Source: Massospora cicadina (taxonomy: Eukaryota > Entomophthoromycota > Entomophthoromycetes > Entomophthorales > Entomophthoraceae). Taken from it: a stretch of 64,000 nt of DNA. The number at the start of each line of letters is the position of its first letter. Within the stretch, counting starts at the first letter, position 1. The DNA lies in NCBI GenBank assembly GCA_022478985.1, contig JAKSZP010002704.1, forward strand, positions 124,001 through 188,000, read 5' to 3'. Shown in pieces: positions 44,588 to 55,560 of this stretch. The notes beneath the pieces were generated by a model. The model did no database searches and was not told the DNA's origin. It was given only the letters and a program-made list of their open reading frames with translations. Made by a program: the position numbers and the translations under genes.

Positions 44588-45332
44588 TGTAGAAATCCAG
44601 CTTAGGGGTTCTCACTAGTGCTTATGCCGCTGGATCACACAACAGTTTTATTAAAATTTAATAAAAATCTCTAATAAAAACTTGGGGTTTTTATTATTTT
44701 TTATTAGGAGCAAGGGGGTGTGAATGAAAGCAATCCCTTACAGATATTTGACAATTAGTATTTATACTGATTTTGAGGGTCAGAGGGAATAAGGGGATAG
44801 GTTTTAAATAGCTTTGATGCTTCCAATTCAGGTAAATTGGGTTTTGATCCTATTAGATCTTGGGGATTGTGAGATAATTTTGATAAAATGGAAGTTGGGG
44901 TTTTGGGGCAGAATGTACCCATGCAGCAAGGTTTTGATGTACTGCAACCAATCACCACTTGAGAAATTACTTTCACCTCAGGGGACCTCTGCCACGCCTA
45001 TAAAAGGGGTGGCCCCCGCATAGGTGTTGTGAAAGACTTGGTGATAGTTGGTGGAGTACCTTCCGCTGGTTGCCCTGAAGTCCATTGTGCGGTCAGCAAA
45101 AATCAATTGTTCAATTTTAAAATTAGTGCCCCTGCAGGTTATGAACTGGTGTTACCCTGATTAATGAGGTTCTACTGAGAATTGGCCAGGGTCTTTAGGC
45201 TGGTATTGTCAACTTACATTAAAATCACTCTTAATGACATCAGAGAATTGCAAATGGCCAACCTTTCTCCTTTTTGGCTGAATTCAACCTAAAACATTCT
45301 TAGTTTTCAGCTGCAAGGGCAAATGTCTGACA
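44588..45332 (-). repeat. 5' LTR of element E (745 bp)
   Basis: Same length and sequence order as 16533-17277; ends TGTCTGACA at 45332 and is followed by TSD CCCCA. The start TGTAGAAATCC matches TGTAGGAATCC. Confidence 0.93.
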
Positions 45333-46946
45333 CCCCATGAGGATGCTGACATTCTAGTATTTTGTCACAAATTCCCTCAATTTGCCATAATAATTTGTTA
45401 GAAGTAAATGTGTGGACAGGTGGCAGAATATTCAAAGGAAAAGCTCTCACCCATCGCTCATCTACCATATGGGTGAGGTCTCCCTGTGAGATGAGAGGGA
45501 AAGCTGCCCTTCTTAGACCCTTTTTTGTAGGGAACAGGAATGCCACCCAGTCCAAGAAGAAGGGGAGCTCCTTCCAGACTTACAGAGAGCACTCCCTGTG
45601 CCTTGACCATGAGTCATTCTCTTTTCATACAAAAAGGGGCCCAAAGAAGGTGGTAGTCCCCTCATCACCCAGGGCAATATCATCCATGTGGTGGATGAAT
45701 AGTGAGTGATAGCCTACCTTTTGAACATTCCTCCTTCCACTCCCTACTTATCCACAAGCAAGCTGATTTGGTAAATTGGGGGGTTCACAGAGGTGGTGGC
45801 AGCAAGAGGATGTCAGTCAAATGAAAATGATGAGCACATAGTACTAGTGCCAATATCAGGTTCTGACAAAGGGGCAAAGAATCTCAATCAATCATTGAGT
45901 CCAACTCCAGCAATTATTTTGGTTTGCACCAATGAGGCAAAAAAATCTATATAAATCAAGGGGTCCAACAACAATAAAATCAAATGTGATAAATCTGTTC
46001 AATAACCAGTGGATAGGGCCTTTGTGGCCTGTCCATAGACACTACCAGTCACCTGCTGAATGAAGCATCACTTGTAAGTATTAGACAGTAACCACTCCAT
46101 TTGGATTGGGGGCAATTCCCATTCTGCTCAAAAAAGAGGCGGAGGCTAGCACCTGTGCCTCTCACCACCCAGGGTGATTTGGCTTATGTGGGGGATGAGA
46201 GGTGGGTCATGGCGTACCCCCTGAGAGGTGCAGTGCCTCTCCCAGCGTTATCCTCTGCCAAGCTGGTGAAAAACACTCAATGGGTTTTCCAGAGGTGGTA
46301 CAATTAAGCAAAAATCCACAAACTCACAGAGATCCTGCCATTGTGTCAATGTCACACCCACCCCTAACAGGTACAGAAGTGATCAACCCCTTCCCACCAA
46401 ACAGGTCCAGCCTTATGTGGATTGGCTCTGGGTGCAACCTGCCATCCACCCAAAATATCACTGCCATAGCAAATGCATGCACACAACAAAAAAATTGAGT
46501 AACAAGACCAAACAAATTTAGCTAAGCAGTCTGGACCTATGGCAGTTGAAGATTAGGTCTGGGAACCCAATCCAACAGCTTGGTTCAAATTTATTTCTGA
46601 TGATAGTTATGCAAATGATGCAATTTTCCCCAGTGAGCTTATAAGCAGTGATCCCCAACAGGGACTATTATCATCTTATTTTCTTAATTTTCCCTATCTT
46701 ATATCTCAAGTAAAAATCTGCAAAAACAAAATAAGCCCCAAATTTTGGCCTTTAGCAACTATTTATATTAAAAAGTGTGATGCTCCCACTTTTAGGCACC
46801 CCTGGCTGGCCTTCTTGGCCAGTATTTTCATCTTTAACATGTCTTTTTTGCAGCTGTTCCTGTGGCATTCTGGCTTGGGTTTTGGGTGGTAACTCACCCA
46901 GAGTTCCAGGCCAGTCTAAACATTATTATCAGAATGCTCCATGACA

Positions 46947-47740
46947 TTACTGAGCCAAGTGAAATCATGGTGGGAAAAATAATTTAATGGTGAATATACA
47001 TGAAATCAGATGGCCAGAAGAAGGTCAATTTGGTGTCAAGTTAGTTGCAAGTTGTTAATTCACAAAAAAGATGGTTCACAATTCCTTAATTTATGTATCC
47101 TCAATTATTCCTCAAATCTCTAGGCCTTAAGGAAACTGTCCCTCACTGGTACAGCTGTCAGTCAATTCTTTACCTTTAGTTTTCCAATAAACTACCATTT
47201 CCCAACCAAAAATTTACTTTACTATATCTTTTCAGAATTTGCTGCCTCAGCAACACTAAACCATGTTTCTCAGGTTGCATCACAATTAGTCTTTAGTGGC
47301 CATTCTCACCATACTGCTCCTCATCTTCATCAAATGGGAGTATCACATGCATGACTTATTGAGGATACCCCCATTCACCAGCGCTCTGTGGTATCAAGAT
47401 GTACCAATGATATGGGAGATCTTATATCCACATTAGGGAGGTCTCATAACCTTGCCACACAATCTCTCACTAGTGGTCCTGCAACAAATATTGGCCCCTC
47501 CGTTGTGCACAAAGAGTCCCCTATACCTGAATCTTCTGGCCCCTTGGAGGCCATTATTTGGTTGCTTGTTGAGTTGACGGTTATGGCAGCCACCAGCTGT
47601 CATTCTCTGTTTGCCTCCTCCTACCTTATTACCAAGTCACCCAGATGGCAATGCCCTTGGCAAAATGGTTTTCTTCTAGGTGCTCATGTACCCCAACTGC
47701 CAGGCCAGTCTCAATTTTATCTGCTAATTCTGTGAAACAA
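46947..47740 (+). repeat. Old LTR-derived sequence, probably the rest of the element that carried LTR I
   Basis: A primer-site-like TTACTGAGCCAAG follows LTR I. From about 47150 there is a second LTR-like end: AATAAACTACCATTTCCC, later CCAGATGGCAATGCCCTTGG and GGCCAGTCTCAATTTTATCT, ending near 47739. This resembles the second half of LTR F. Most internal sequence is missing. A 115-codon frame at 47388-47735 falls inside this LTR piece and is not a recognised gene. Confidence 0.5.
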
Positions 47741-48530
47741 GAAGTTATAGGTATTATAGGATAATATGAAACCAATCCTATAGATACTTTAAAGGAAATA
47801 GTGAACAAAGTAGAAGAGAAAATAATATAACTTTGAATTACAAAATAATTTTTAGGTTTTAAAGACTTTGCTAATAATACAAAAAAGAGTGTATATTACT
47901 AGAGATAAATTTAATTATGAAAATATTAAATTAAAAAGATAATTCTATGCTCATGAGTTTATATCTAAAGATGAAGATAATAACATTTTAATTAATAAAG
48001 GTAGTTTCAATCTACACCTAATAAGGATATATGGGAGATCTACAAGAGGTCAGCCTATCCAAGTTCTAGTACCAATATACAGAGAAATGGATGTTTCTTT
48101 AAGTCAGCTATCAATAATGAGGAAGTTTTTATGCAGAAAGCATAGTTGGTTTAGTTAACACTGAAATTTCCAAAAACTTTCTTTATAAATCTGGTAAAAA
48201 ATGCAAAGTGTTGTATATATTAGAAAACAGAACTTTTATAAAGATAATGTGAGAATTCAATATACCAATATTCTGAGAGAGTATTTTAAGGAGAAAAAAT
48301 GAATGTCATGTTTTTATCTCCTTATAGTTATATGCTTAACCCTATTAAATGAAGTTTTTCTAAGATAAAGAATGTAGTAAAAAGAAAATTAGCATATGGC
48401 TTTGATAGTGAGCTCAAGATTCTTATCTTAGAATTGATGTTTGAAGTATTGGGAATGATTTGAAAGGATATTTTAGGCGTATGAGAAGAAACTACATACG
48501 TGCTATAGCCTTTGATGATTTCATATAACA
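47741..48530 (+). pseudogene. Tc1/mariner-like transposase, main part (second piece)
   Basis: Reading across several frames: YETNPIDTLKEIVNKVEE (about 47770-47825), TRDKFNYENIKLKR (about 47898-47940), YAHEFISKDEDNNILINKGSF, then IRIYGRSTRGQPIQVLVPIY (about 48025-48085), the segment after the first catalytic Asp. Near the end is FLSPYSYMLNPIK (about 48310-48350), the counterpart of the LPPYSPFLNPIE motif that carries the third catalytic acid. Here Glu is Lys and the first Asp position reads Asn. DDE transposases of this family cut and paste at TA. AT-rich, with many stops; an old fossil whose N-terminal piece lies at 15096-15206. Confidence 0.8.
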
Positions 48531-48584
48531 ATTTAGTAAAATATATTAAGTAAACCCTCTTTGAAATTAAAATTGCAAAATATA

Positions 48585-48701
48585 GTAAAAAAACGCTGTG
48601 AAAGCCGTAAAAATAATATGAACCCGTAAGAAGTTATGAAATTTTTATAAAAAAACGCTGTGAAACCCTAAAAAAATAATGCGAAACCCGTAAAAAAGGC
48701 C
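48585..48701. repeat. Right terminal inverted repeat of the Tc1/mariner-like element, with internal direct repeats
   Basis: AAAAAAACGCTGTGAAA occurs at about 48588 and 48652, each followed by a CC(G/C)TAAAAA(A)TAATxxGAA-type block and CCCGTAA. The reverse complement aligns with 14857-14937. Confidence 0.6.
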
Positions 48702-48987
48702 GTGAAAACCTATTTAATCGAATCACATGGTAATTTATAAACACCGTGGCGAAGCAGGGTATCTGGATGCTAGTAGAATTGTATAGGTAGATTTGATTTA
48801 AAATCGCATCGATGCCCGAAACTTTATATTCGACAGTAAAATTTGTCCTACCTGGGTTAAGGGTTTGTTTCAAAAGATAAAAGTTTTGAATTGGAATGGG
48901 TCGTGTAGAACCTTGACATATTAACGAGCTCCTAAATACCCCTTCAGGCTCAAACCCAAGTAAACCTCACGTTATCTCAATCCCAAT
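48702..48987. other. Short intergenic/promoter region of the PUF6-like gene
   Basis: No repeat or frame of note in about 290 bp. It must hold the promoter of the + strand gene starting at 48988. The Tc1-like element therefore inserted very close upstream of that gene. Confidence 0.5.
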
Positions 48988-51334
48988 ATGGCCATAGCAG
49001 GAAAAAGTAGAGATTCAAATAAAGGTTTGTGTATTTTTAACAACCAATTTTTAAGATACCAATCTTAATTAAAATATTCTATTCAGGTTCTAAGAAAAAG
49101 GAAATCCGAACAAAACATCTCCGAAAGCCACCCACAGAAGGTCGCTAAGCCGGTTACCGCCAAAGAACAAGAAAGTGAAGAGGAACTATCTGAAGAATTC
49201 GGAGGATGATTATCAAGATGAAAAATCAAGAGCACGAAAAGGAGGTAGCGTTTGAACAGACTCCAGATTTAGCTACCCAAGGAAATATTGCTCACCAATC
49301 TAAAAAAAGTAATTTGGATAAGCTTGTTTTTCTCGTCTGCTTTGTAATATGAATTAATATATTTACCGCTTTGCTTTATATTTAGCTTCCAAAGAGGTGA
49401 TGAGGCTCAGAAGGCTTTGAAATTGGAGCGAAAGTTGAACAAGCCTCACGCTGAACTTATTGGCCAGTGCAAAGCACTTTGGGAGAAAAATGAGAAATAA
49501 CAAACTTGCCAAAGAGGAGCAACATAAGATGGTGGCAGATATGATTACCTTGCTTAAAGGGCAAGTTGTCGAGGTATTTTTAGTGTGGTTATTGCCAATT
49601 TTTCTTATTTTGTGAGGCTATCTTGAGTTAAACAATGCTTTTGATTTCGCCAAGCTTGTTTGCCGCCAATCATATTTATTTTTGCGGGAGTAGTTTTTAT
49701 CTTTGTGTCATCAATGATTTAAGTATCTTTATGACTACTTAACTTTTAACGGTGTTTGAAATTAATTTTGTTTTAATTTTTCGTCTAGCTTTCCTTTAAA
49801 CACGATGCTTCTCGAATCGTTCAGACTTGCCTTAAATATGGTACTCAGAGCCACAAAGATTTAATTGCTAGTGAACTCGCTAGTCATTATTTACAACTAA
49901 GCAAAGCCAAATATGGCCGGTTTATTATCGTGAAGATTCTTAAATATTGGTAACCTTGGAGCGAGTGCAATTTTATTAACGGACCAGCAAATCGCATCGT
50001 GCCTCAATTATTCGGGAATTTTATGGAAATGTTCGGAAATTGGTTCGCCATGCCGTAATCGGCACAAGTTTACTTTTGTTAACAAATTGTTAGCAAGCCT
50101 CCATTGTTCTTGAGGAGGCTTACTCCCAATACGCCGACGCGGCGCAGCGCGCATTCTTGGTACAAGAATTTTATGGGGCAGAGTTTGCACTATTTAAGGT
50201 ATACTTGATTATCAAGTAAGAGCTAATCCATAGTCGGGGCATGAGAAAATGTCTCTCGAGCAAATCCTTAAGGAAAACCCAGCTAAAAAGGACGGCATCA
50301 TGAAAGACCTTCTTCACACGCTATCGCAAGTTATGGACAAGCATACCATCAACCATTCCATAGTTCACCGTGCACTTATGGAGTACTTCCAGAACGCCAA
50401 CCAAGCCCAAGTCCAGGTATGTTACTGACTTGATCAACCTCTGACGCTTTAGGATATCATTGGCCAGTTGAAGGAGCTTGTGGTTGAGATTTTACACACC
50501 AAAGAAGGGGCTAATGTTGCGACAAAATGCTTCCTTTATGGCTCAGCTAAGGACCGTAAAACGATGGTCAAATCCTTTAAACCCTTCGTGACTAAAATTG
50601 CCATGGAAGAGTACGGGCATGTAGTTTTGCTTCAGTTGTTTGACGTCGTCGATGACACTACTTTGGTTGATAAGAACATTCTCTGTGAGCTAATCAAGAA
50701 TTTTGGGGAGCTGCTTAGTGACAAGTTTGGCCGGCGCGTTGTGGCGTATGTCCTAATAGGAAGGTCGCAGAAATTCATTTCCTATGCAACCATCCAGGCG
50801 CTCAACGCAAGTGACTCCATTCGGGCAGCTTTCTCCAAGAAGGACCCGGCAGTTCGATCTCGTGAGTTGCTGCTGTGCTTTGCTCAGCCGCTATTGGATT
50901 ACATCTCTGCCAATGTCTCGTCCGTCATCCGCGACCCTTTCCCCTCTCAGATTATGACGGAGGCTTTGCTCCTACCTCTGGGTGACAAATCCCGACTGGT
51001 TGATGCTGTCTGTACTCTCATTTCTCAAAGCGACAATGACTCAAACCATGTATTGGAACACATCACCGCCAATAGGGTTATCAAAGCTCTTGTTCAGTAT
51101 AAGGATGAATCTGGAAATGCTCCTTACGCCCACGGCATCCTTTCGGCAATAACAAAAGAGGCTCTTTTGTCAAGGGCGCTTTCCCGAGGTAGCTTTGTTG
51201 TTCTTGCCCTTCTCGAATCTCCTACTACTGGCACTGAAGTTCGCAACTGCTTAAAGCCATGCTTGCAAAAGTTGGTTGATGCTCCTGATGCCAACAAAGG
51301 AACTCAATTGATTATCAAAAACCTTTCTGCTTAA
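48988..51334 (+). CDS. PUF6: PUF6/PUM3-type Pumilio-repeat protein (ribosome biogenesis), 8 exons
   Basis: PUF6/PUM3 proteins are nucleolar, bind nucleic acid through Pumilio-like repeats and act in 60S subunit assembly; yeast Puf6 also represses ASH1 mRNA. Proposed exons: 48988-49024, 49087-49318, 49386-49573, 49789-49949, 49988-50054, 50094-50198, 50234-50416, 50453-51334, about 615 residues, close to the family length. The N-terminus is basic/acidic (KRKSEQNISES, then EQESEEELSEE). The core has ALKLERKLNKPHAELIGQCK, FKHDASRIVQTCLKYGTQSH, KAKYGRFIIVKILKY, REFYGNVRKLVRHA and ASIVLEEAYSQYADAAQRAF. The last exon holds the CPL-type C-terminus (EYGHVVLLQLFDVVDDTTLV, FGRRVVAYVLIGRS). Introns 4-7 are only 35-39 nt. 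Exons 2-3 need single-base corrections, mostly one A or T too many (near 49094-49098, 49196-49199, 49221-49225, 49486-49490); a G may be missing near 49396. From 49789 on the frame is clean. Confidence 0.92.
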
Positions 51335-52088
51335 GTTTGCCTAAATAGACTGTAAACTACACCTTAGATATGACAGCCCAAATTCTTTATGCAATCATAC
51401 GCTCCAAAATAGCTACTTTGCCCAATGTATCAAAGTAACTGTTTTAAACCCTTTTTATCTATTGATTAAATGCCAACAATGAAGGCCAGCAAAAAGCGGC
51501 GATAAGTCTCTATTACTTTATCATTCATAAACAAGCTTTAGTTTAACTTTTTACAATAGGGTTTGCTTTCGTGTTATTACCAAAAGTAATATTGATCAAC
51601 TACCCAAATTTTTGCTCTAGCATAATCTACATTTAGACAAGCCTAGTTAAATCATAGACTCATATATGTAACCTTTAAATTACATTGTTAGTGTTTTAGT
51701 TGGCTTACTTACATTATGACCAATACAATGGCTAAGAACGACCAGATTGTAATTCCAACTTGGGTTCTCCAACCCTAAAATAACTCAAACCCTAAAAGGG
51801 ATAGCCATTCAGGAAATTTAGTAAGATAGGACAATAAGTGATGCAACGGAAATAGATATCTAGGATTATATTAATGGCTTCAAAGCAAGCACCAAAAAAC
51901 TTTGAGTGAGTGAAGATAGGCTTGCAATTTCTCACTGAGCTCCTACTGGTAAGCTAAACTACAATATGAAGATTGCTAGCCTAGATAACACATAAAAATC
52001 GCTCCTTTTGTATATAAAATGCTTAATAGATCTTATCTGCTCATTCATAAATATTTCATCCATACCCTAAACTTTTAGGCAATACCAC
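51335..52088. other. Intergenic region downstream of the PUF6-like gene
   Basis: No gene or repeat boundary seen. AT-rich; presumably includes the 3' UTR and terminator of the gene ending at 51334. Confidence 0.5.
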
Positions 52089-53239
52089 TGTTGGGATTTT
52101 TGCCCATATTCCCAGCCTGCTAGATTACCAGGAATTGCTAGAGGAAAATTCCCTAAGGCAAAGTAAATTGGAAATTGGTTGGACTGAGTTTCAGAGTAAC
52201 TACATTTGGGGGATTTTGGGATATTTGCCTGGCCGTATCCATCAGGGATTGATCCGGATAGATACTTAAGATCTCATTGGGTGGAGTTGCCAATGAAATA
52301 GGGGTATCAGATAGTGATTAACTATCAGGTGTACTGATTGGGATTGGTCAAGTTCATCACCAACTGATTGGGAATGAATAGCAAAGTTGTGAGGTGAGTG
52401 ATGCCACCTGCAACTAGTGAATTGATTGGTTGGTGCATGACCTGCCTTAATAGGTAATAAGTCCTATTACTTAAGCAGGTTGCTAGCCAAATATGGTTGG
52501 TTTGCTTGGATCAAGAGAAAAATATTAGGGACAAATTTTTTGAATCTTTCTGTTTAGGTCTCAAGGATGTCCAAGGATGAAATCCTAGCCAGGATGGGGA
52601 AGACCATCGCTGCCAAGATGAGGATTGGTGATTCAATGGCAACAGCTGCCATTTCATTGAAGAGGTGTCAACCAAGGGTTAGATGACTAAATCCCCACTA
52701 TAAATTCCCTAGGATTCACTATAATAAAAAACAGATAATTAGATCATATTTTAGATATATAGTTCTAAGTTGTTTCATCTGGTATATAGTTTAAGAAGTA
52801 AACTATTCTCAGCTTTCCATTATGCTATTCTTCTCAAGGATATTATTGTATGCAATAATTGGAAGACTCTTAGAGAAAAGAGTAAAGATCTGAGCGGGGA
52901 TCTAGAGAAGAAGGAGACACAATCAGGGATTGCTGCTGACTGTGTGTTGGATCAAAGAGACTGTCACCAGGGAATCTCAGCAAAGATCAGGTTGGACAGA
53001 ATGAGGGAATGAATCCCTAGATCATGACATCTTAATTATTTAATTGGAATACTGGCCAAGCATTGGGTTGAGATATAAGAATTCATACTCAACTATGGAT
53101 AATAGTTGTCATACTAAATATTGATCATTAATATATTATACTATATAATACAACAAAGTGCACAAGAAAACAGAACCTGTGCAGTAAAAAGATTACTAGG
53201 GTTGTTTTCCAATAAATAACCTTTAAGTAAATTTTTACA
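52089..53239 (+). repeat. 5' LTR of element C (1151 bp)
   Basis: Starts TGTTGGGATTTTTGCCCA, as at 60473, and ends AAGTAAATTTTTACA. It includes CACTATAAATTCCCTAGGATT near 52698 (TATA box) and a CCAATAAATAACC block near 53210. A short frame at 52770-53012 is also in the solo copy and is not a gene. Confidence 0.93.
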
Positions 53240-53240
53240 A

Positions 53241-53260
53241 GTTGATGCTCACTACAGGGG
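53241..53260 (+). other. Primer-binding-site region of element C
   Basis: Directly after the 5' LTR: GTTGATGCTCACTACAGGGG. It shares GCTCACTACAGGG with element E (TGGTGCTCACTACAGGG), so both seem to use the same primer. The first triplet here is altered. Confidence 0.6.
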
Positions 53261-53282
53261 TAGTTGTGAAGAATTTATAAGA

Positions 53283-54560
53283 ATGTTGTACAAAGATGAG
53301 TTACATAAACTGTGGACTGAGTTAGTCACTGTGAACCAGAGTGCTTTAAACTCAGCGGACCATCAGGAATTCATGGCCTTGGAAGAATGAGTTGCCAAGG
53401 TGGAGGAAGGGTAGACAATGTTGCAAAGTTTGGGAATGAGTTACTTGGGAAAGTAACTTCATTGAAGAAGAAAGAAGGGGACCTCATTTGAGAGGTCTTA
53501 TATCTGAAAATGGAGTGAGAAGCAGATCACGTTCATTTTAGAAAATTCAGCGCAGATATAGAGTGATTGATAAAACAGGTGGAGGAACTTAAAACTCACA
53601 AATGCAGTTGTGAGCCTGATATGACAAGTGATGCCAAAGAAAGAAGTCTTTGCACAATACTTGGGAAATTGAATACCCCAAGGAACATGCCACCCGCTTT
53701 TGCTGCCATTTTTGGAGATGACACCCAAAGCCACTCCTCAAGTTAGCCAAGTGGCTGAACTGAGAGAATCAGTCAGAGATAACTCAGAGAAATTTAAGGC
53801 AATGCTGAAATTGACAACGTTCTATCAGGATAACACCTCAGCATTTTTCTGACTGTTTGACATGACTATGTATTGCTATGGGGATTGTCAAAAGGTGTTG
53901 ACAATCATAAATTGCCTAGACACCAACTGTCAAAACTTAGTGTTACCTCACCTGGAGGGGGACAGCTGGTCATATGCTGAGGCAAAGGCGGCCATCATGA
54001 AGGAGTTTGGGAGTCCAACACGCATGTCAAAATGCAAGCAAGAATTTATGGAGATCCAGTTCCATAAAGATGATTCTCTAGCTAGCTTTGAGGATCAGTT
54101 TTACCAGGAGTAGCAGATTCTGGTTGGAGTGAAAGTACTAGACAACTTTGATGCTAGAATCGCATTGCAAGCAGCCCTTCAGCCCTATTGCAATTGCATA
54201 GCATGATGTCTTCTGTGCTCACAACAGAAATAATTACCTCACAAATGATAGATAATTTGAAGATTTTGGGAGTGACATCTGATGCCCCAAATAGAAGCTT
54301 CAAATTCAATCCAGTGCGCAATCTGAATCCCATTAAGGGAAATGAAGGATCTAAAGAGACAATTAATTGAATTATGCCAGGAAATAAGCCTGAAGAATTC
54401 AGATGGTTAAACAAGAAGGAAAAGGTCTGCTACCAATGTGGCAGGAAAGGACATTTCGCTGTGCACTGTAAGAAGCTGAAGGATCAGATCAACGTGGTCC
54501 AGGCCAAAGAGTCAGCAGCCACCAAGGGTTTGGGAAAAGGGCCCACAGCCTAGATGGGGA
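53283..54560 (+). pseudogene. Element C gag with CCHC zinc knuckle
   Basis: ATG at 53283 starts a gag-like frame with stops near 53388 and 53412. The capsid-like part has FYQDNTSAFF, then VLTIINCLDTNCQNLVLPHL and WSYAEAKAAIMKEFGSPTRM (about 53890-54025), and SLASFEDQFYQE (about 54075-54110). After TAG at 54111 the reading continues to a zinc knuckle CYQCGRKGHFAVHC (54427-54468), C-X2-C-X4-H-X4-C. Gag packages element RNA. Several stops show it is dead. Confidence 0.87.
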
Positions 54561-54600
54561 ACAGTTTAGAGCTGCGGAGAAGCCTGTTCCTCCTGACATA

Positions 54601-55560
54601 ATGAATGAAGAAATTGATATCAGCAATCTGTTCATAGATGATGAGCAGGATCAGCTTTATCAAGCGGTCAATTTGGATTTAAATGCTGTAACCAGAGCTG
54701 GGGCGAAGAGAATTGACCCTGAGATAATCAAGGAAGTTGCCGGGCTGTACGCCCAACAACTGGTGGACAAGATACAAACCACTGAGAATCCTGAAGAATT
54801 ATCAGATGTCCGATTAGATGAGGCCAATTTGTCTATCCCCCTTATCACAATAAAGGTTTTGTTTCTGAATTATCAGCGCAAATTATTCACATCCTTGATA
54901 AGCTAATACTGCCGCTATTCACTCAGTAAACATTATACAATACTCTGAGTGTACATACATAGACATACAAGTGAATCAAGTAAGAGTGAGGGCGAATGTC
55001 AACAGCAAAACACCCATCAATATTGTCTCAACCAAGCTAGTAAAGAGGATGAAGATCTCACTGGACTTGGAACATAAGAAGGAATATGGAATGGATGGGC
55101 CAAACACCACTGTCTCCTGTGGAGTGTATAGAGCATTGCCACTCCAATTCAGGTTATTGGTGGTATCTGTGCCATCAATAGTTTTGGTCAACCAAAACTA
55201 TGACATTCTGATTGGAACAGAGTTTATATGAAAATATAGAGTTAAGTGTAACTTTGAGGATAATACATTGACCATGTTGGATCAGACGTTATCATTGATA
55301 TATCAGAAGGATGGTGAAGTCTTACTGAATCAGAGAAACGACTTCATCAATCTAATATACAATGATGGCATTGTCCCAATTCAGTATCAATCAGTTGGTA
55401 GGAAGCGACATGAAATGCCAGCAGAAATCCTAGAGAACCGGGGAATTCCACTGAGGATCAAGAATAAGAGGACCATACCGTCAGGATTGCAGATGATAGT
55501 TGACATGGAGTTGACATTAAAGATACCTGATATGTTGTATGGGGAGGTTGGAAGCCCCTG
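54601..55560 (+). pseudogene. Element C protease region
   Basis: Frame 54601-54906 is an acidic spacer (MNEEIDISNLFIDDEQDQLY). Frame 54971-55231 carries VRVRANVNSKTPINIVSTKL (the expected Asp-Thr/Ser-Gly is altered to NSKT) and VNQNYDILIGTEFI, the protease C-terminal motif also present in element E. Frame 55268-55561 continues with a spacer toward RT. The loss of the catalytic Asp and the stops between frames make it inactive. Confidence 0.78.

Larger units (their letters stand above)
16533..45332 (-). mobile_element. Ty3/gypsy element E (28.8 kb with three nested insertions)
   Basis: It is bounded by two 745-bp LTRs (16533-17277 and 44588-45332), each TGTAG...TGTCTGACA on +, with TSD CCCCA at 16528-16532 and 45333-45337. 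Own internal sequence, read on minus: 44587-44574, then 37243-35781 (gag, start of protease), then 21397-17278 (protease end, RT, RNase H, integrase). Removing F (37244-44573), D (21398-35780) and solo LTR G (18816-19665) leaves an element of about 6.2 kb, normal for the superfamily. No chromodomain is seen after its integrase. Confidence 0.93.
15223..45584 (-). mobile_element. LTR H (solo LTR, minus orientation) split by gypsy element E
   Basis: Own sequence is 15223-16532 and 45338-45584, 1557 bp in total. On the minus strand it starts TGTAAGTCTGGAAGG (45584) and ends in the conserved TTTAGACTGGCCTGCCAG block (as read on +) near 15250, matching the solo LTR at 6056-7474. It is longer than that copy mainly because of an extra segment at about 16310-16450, where CATCAGGCTTTGTT occurs twice. 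The flanks GGAAG (15218-15222) and GAGAG (45585-45589) differ by two transitions, acceptable for an old TSD inside LTR I. Confidence 0.7.
15207..46946 (+). mobile_element. LTR I of a D/F-group gypsy element, split by LTR H
   Basis: Own sequence is 15207-15222 (TGTAAGTCTGGGGAAG) and 45590-46946 (ending in a TCTAAAC...CTCCATGACA block), about 1373 bp once the insertion is removed, against 1430 bp for LTR F. It is in + orientation. The bases after its end (TTACTGAGCCAAGTG) resemble those after the 5' LTRs of F (TAATTGACCAACC) and D (TAATGAACTGACC), so it is probably a 5' LTR rather than a solo LTR. No matching TSD was found. Confidence 0.7.
14857..48701 (+). mobile_element. Tc1/mariner-like DNA transposon split by a 33-kb nest of retroelements
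   Basis: The outermost layer consists of 14857-15206 and about 47740-48701. Similar inverted sequences bound it: GGCATTTTTTACAGTTTCACA at the left, and GGCCTTTTTTACGGGTTTCGCA as the reverse complement of the right end. Transposase coding sequence occurs on both inner flanks (listed separately). Its own sequence totals only about 1.3 kb, the size of a normal Tc1/mariner element. The TA target duplication could not be fixed because the exact tips are degenerate. Confidence 0.68.
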
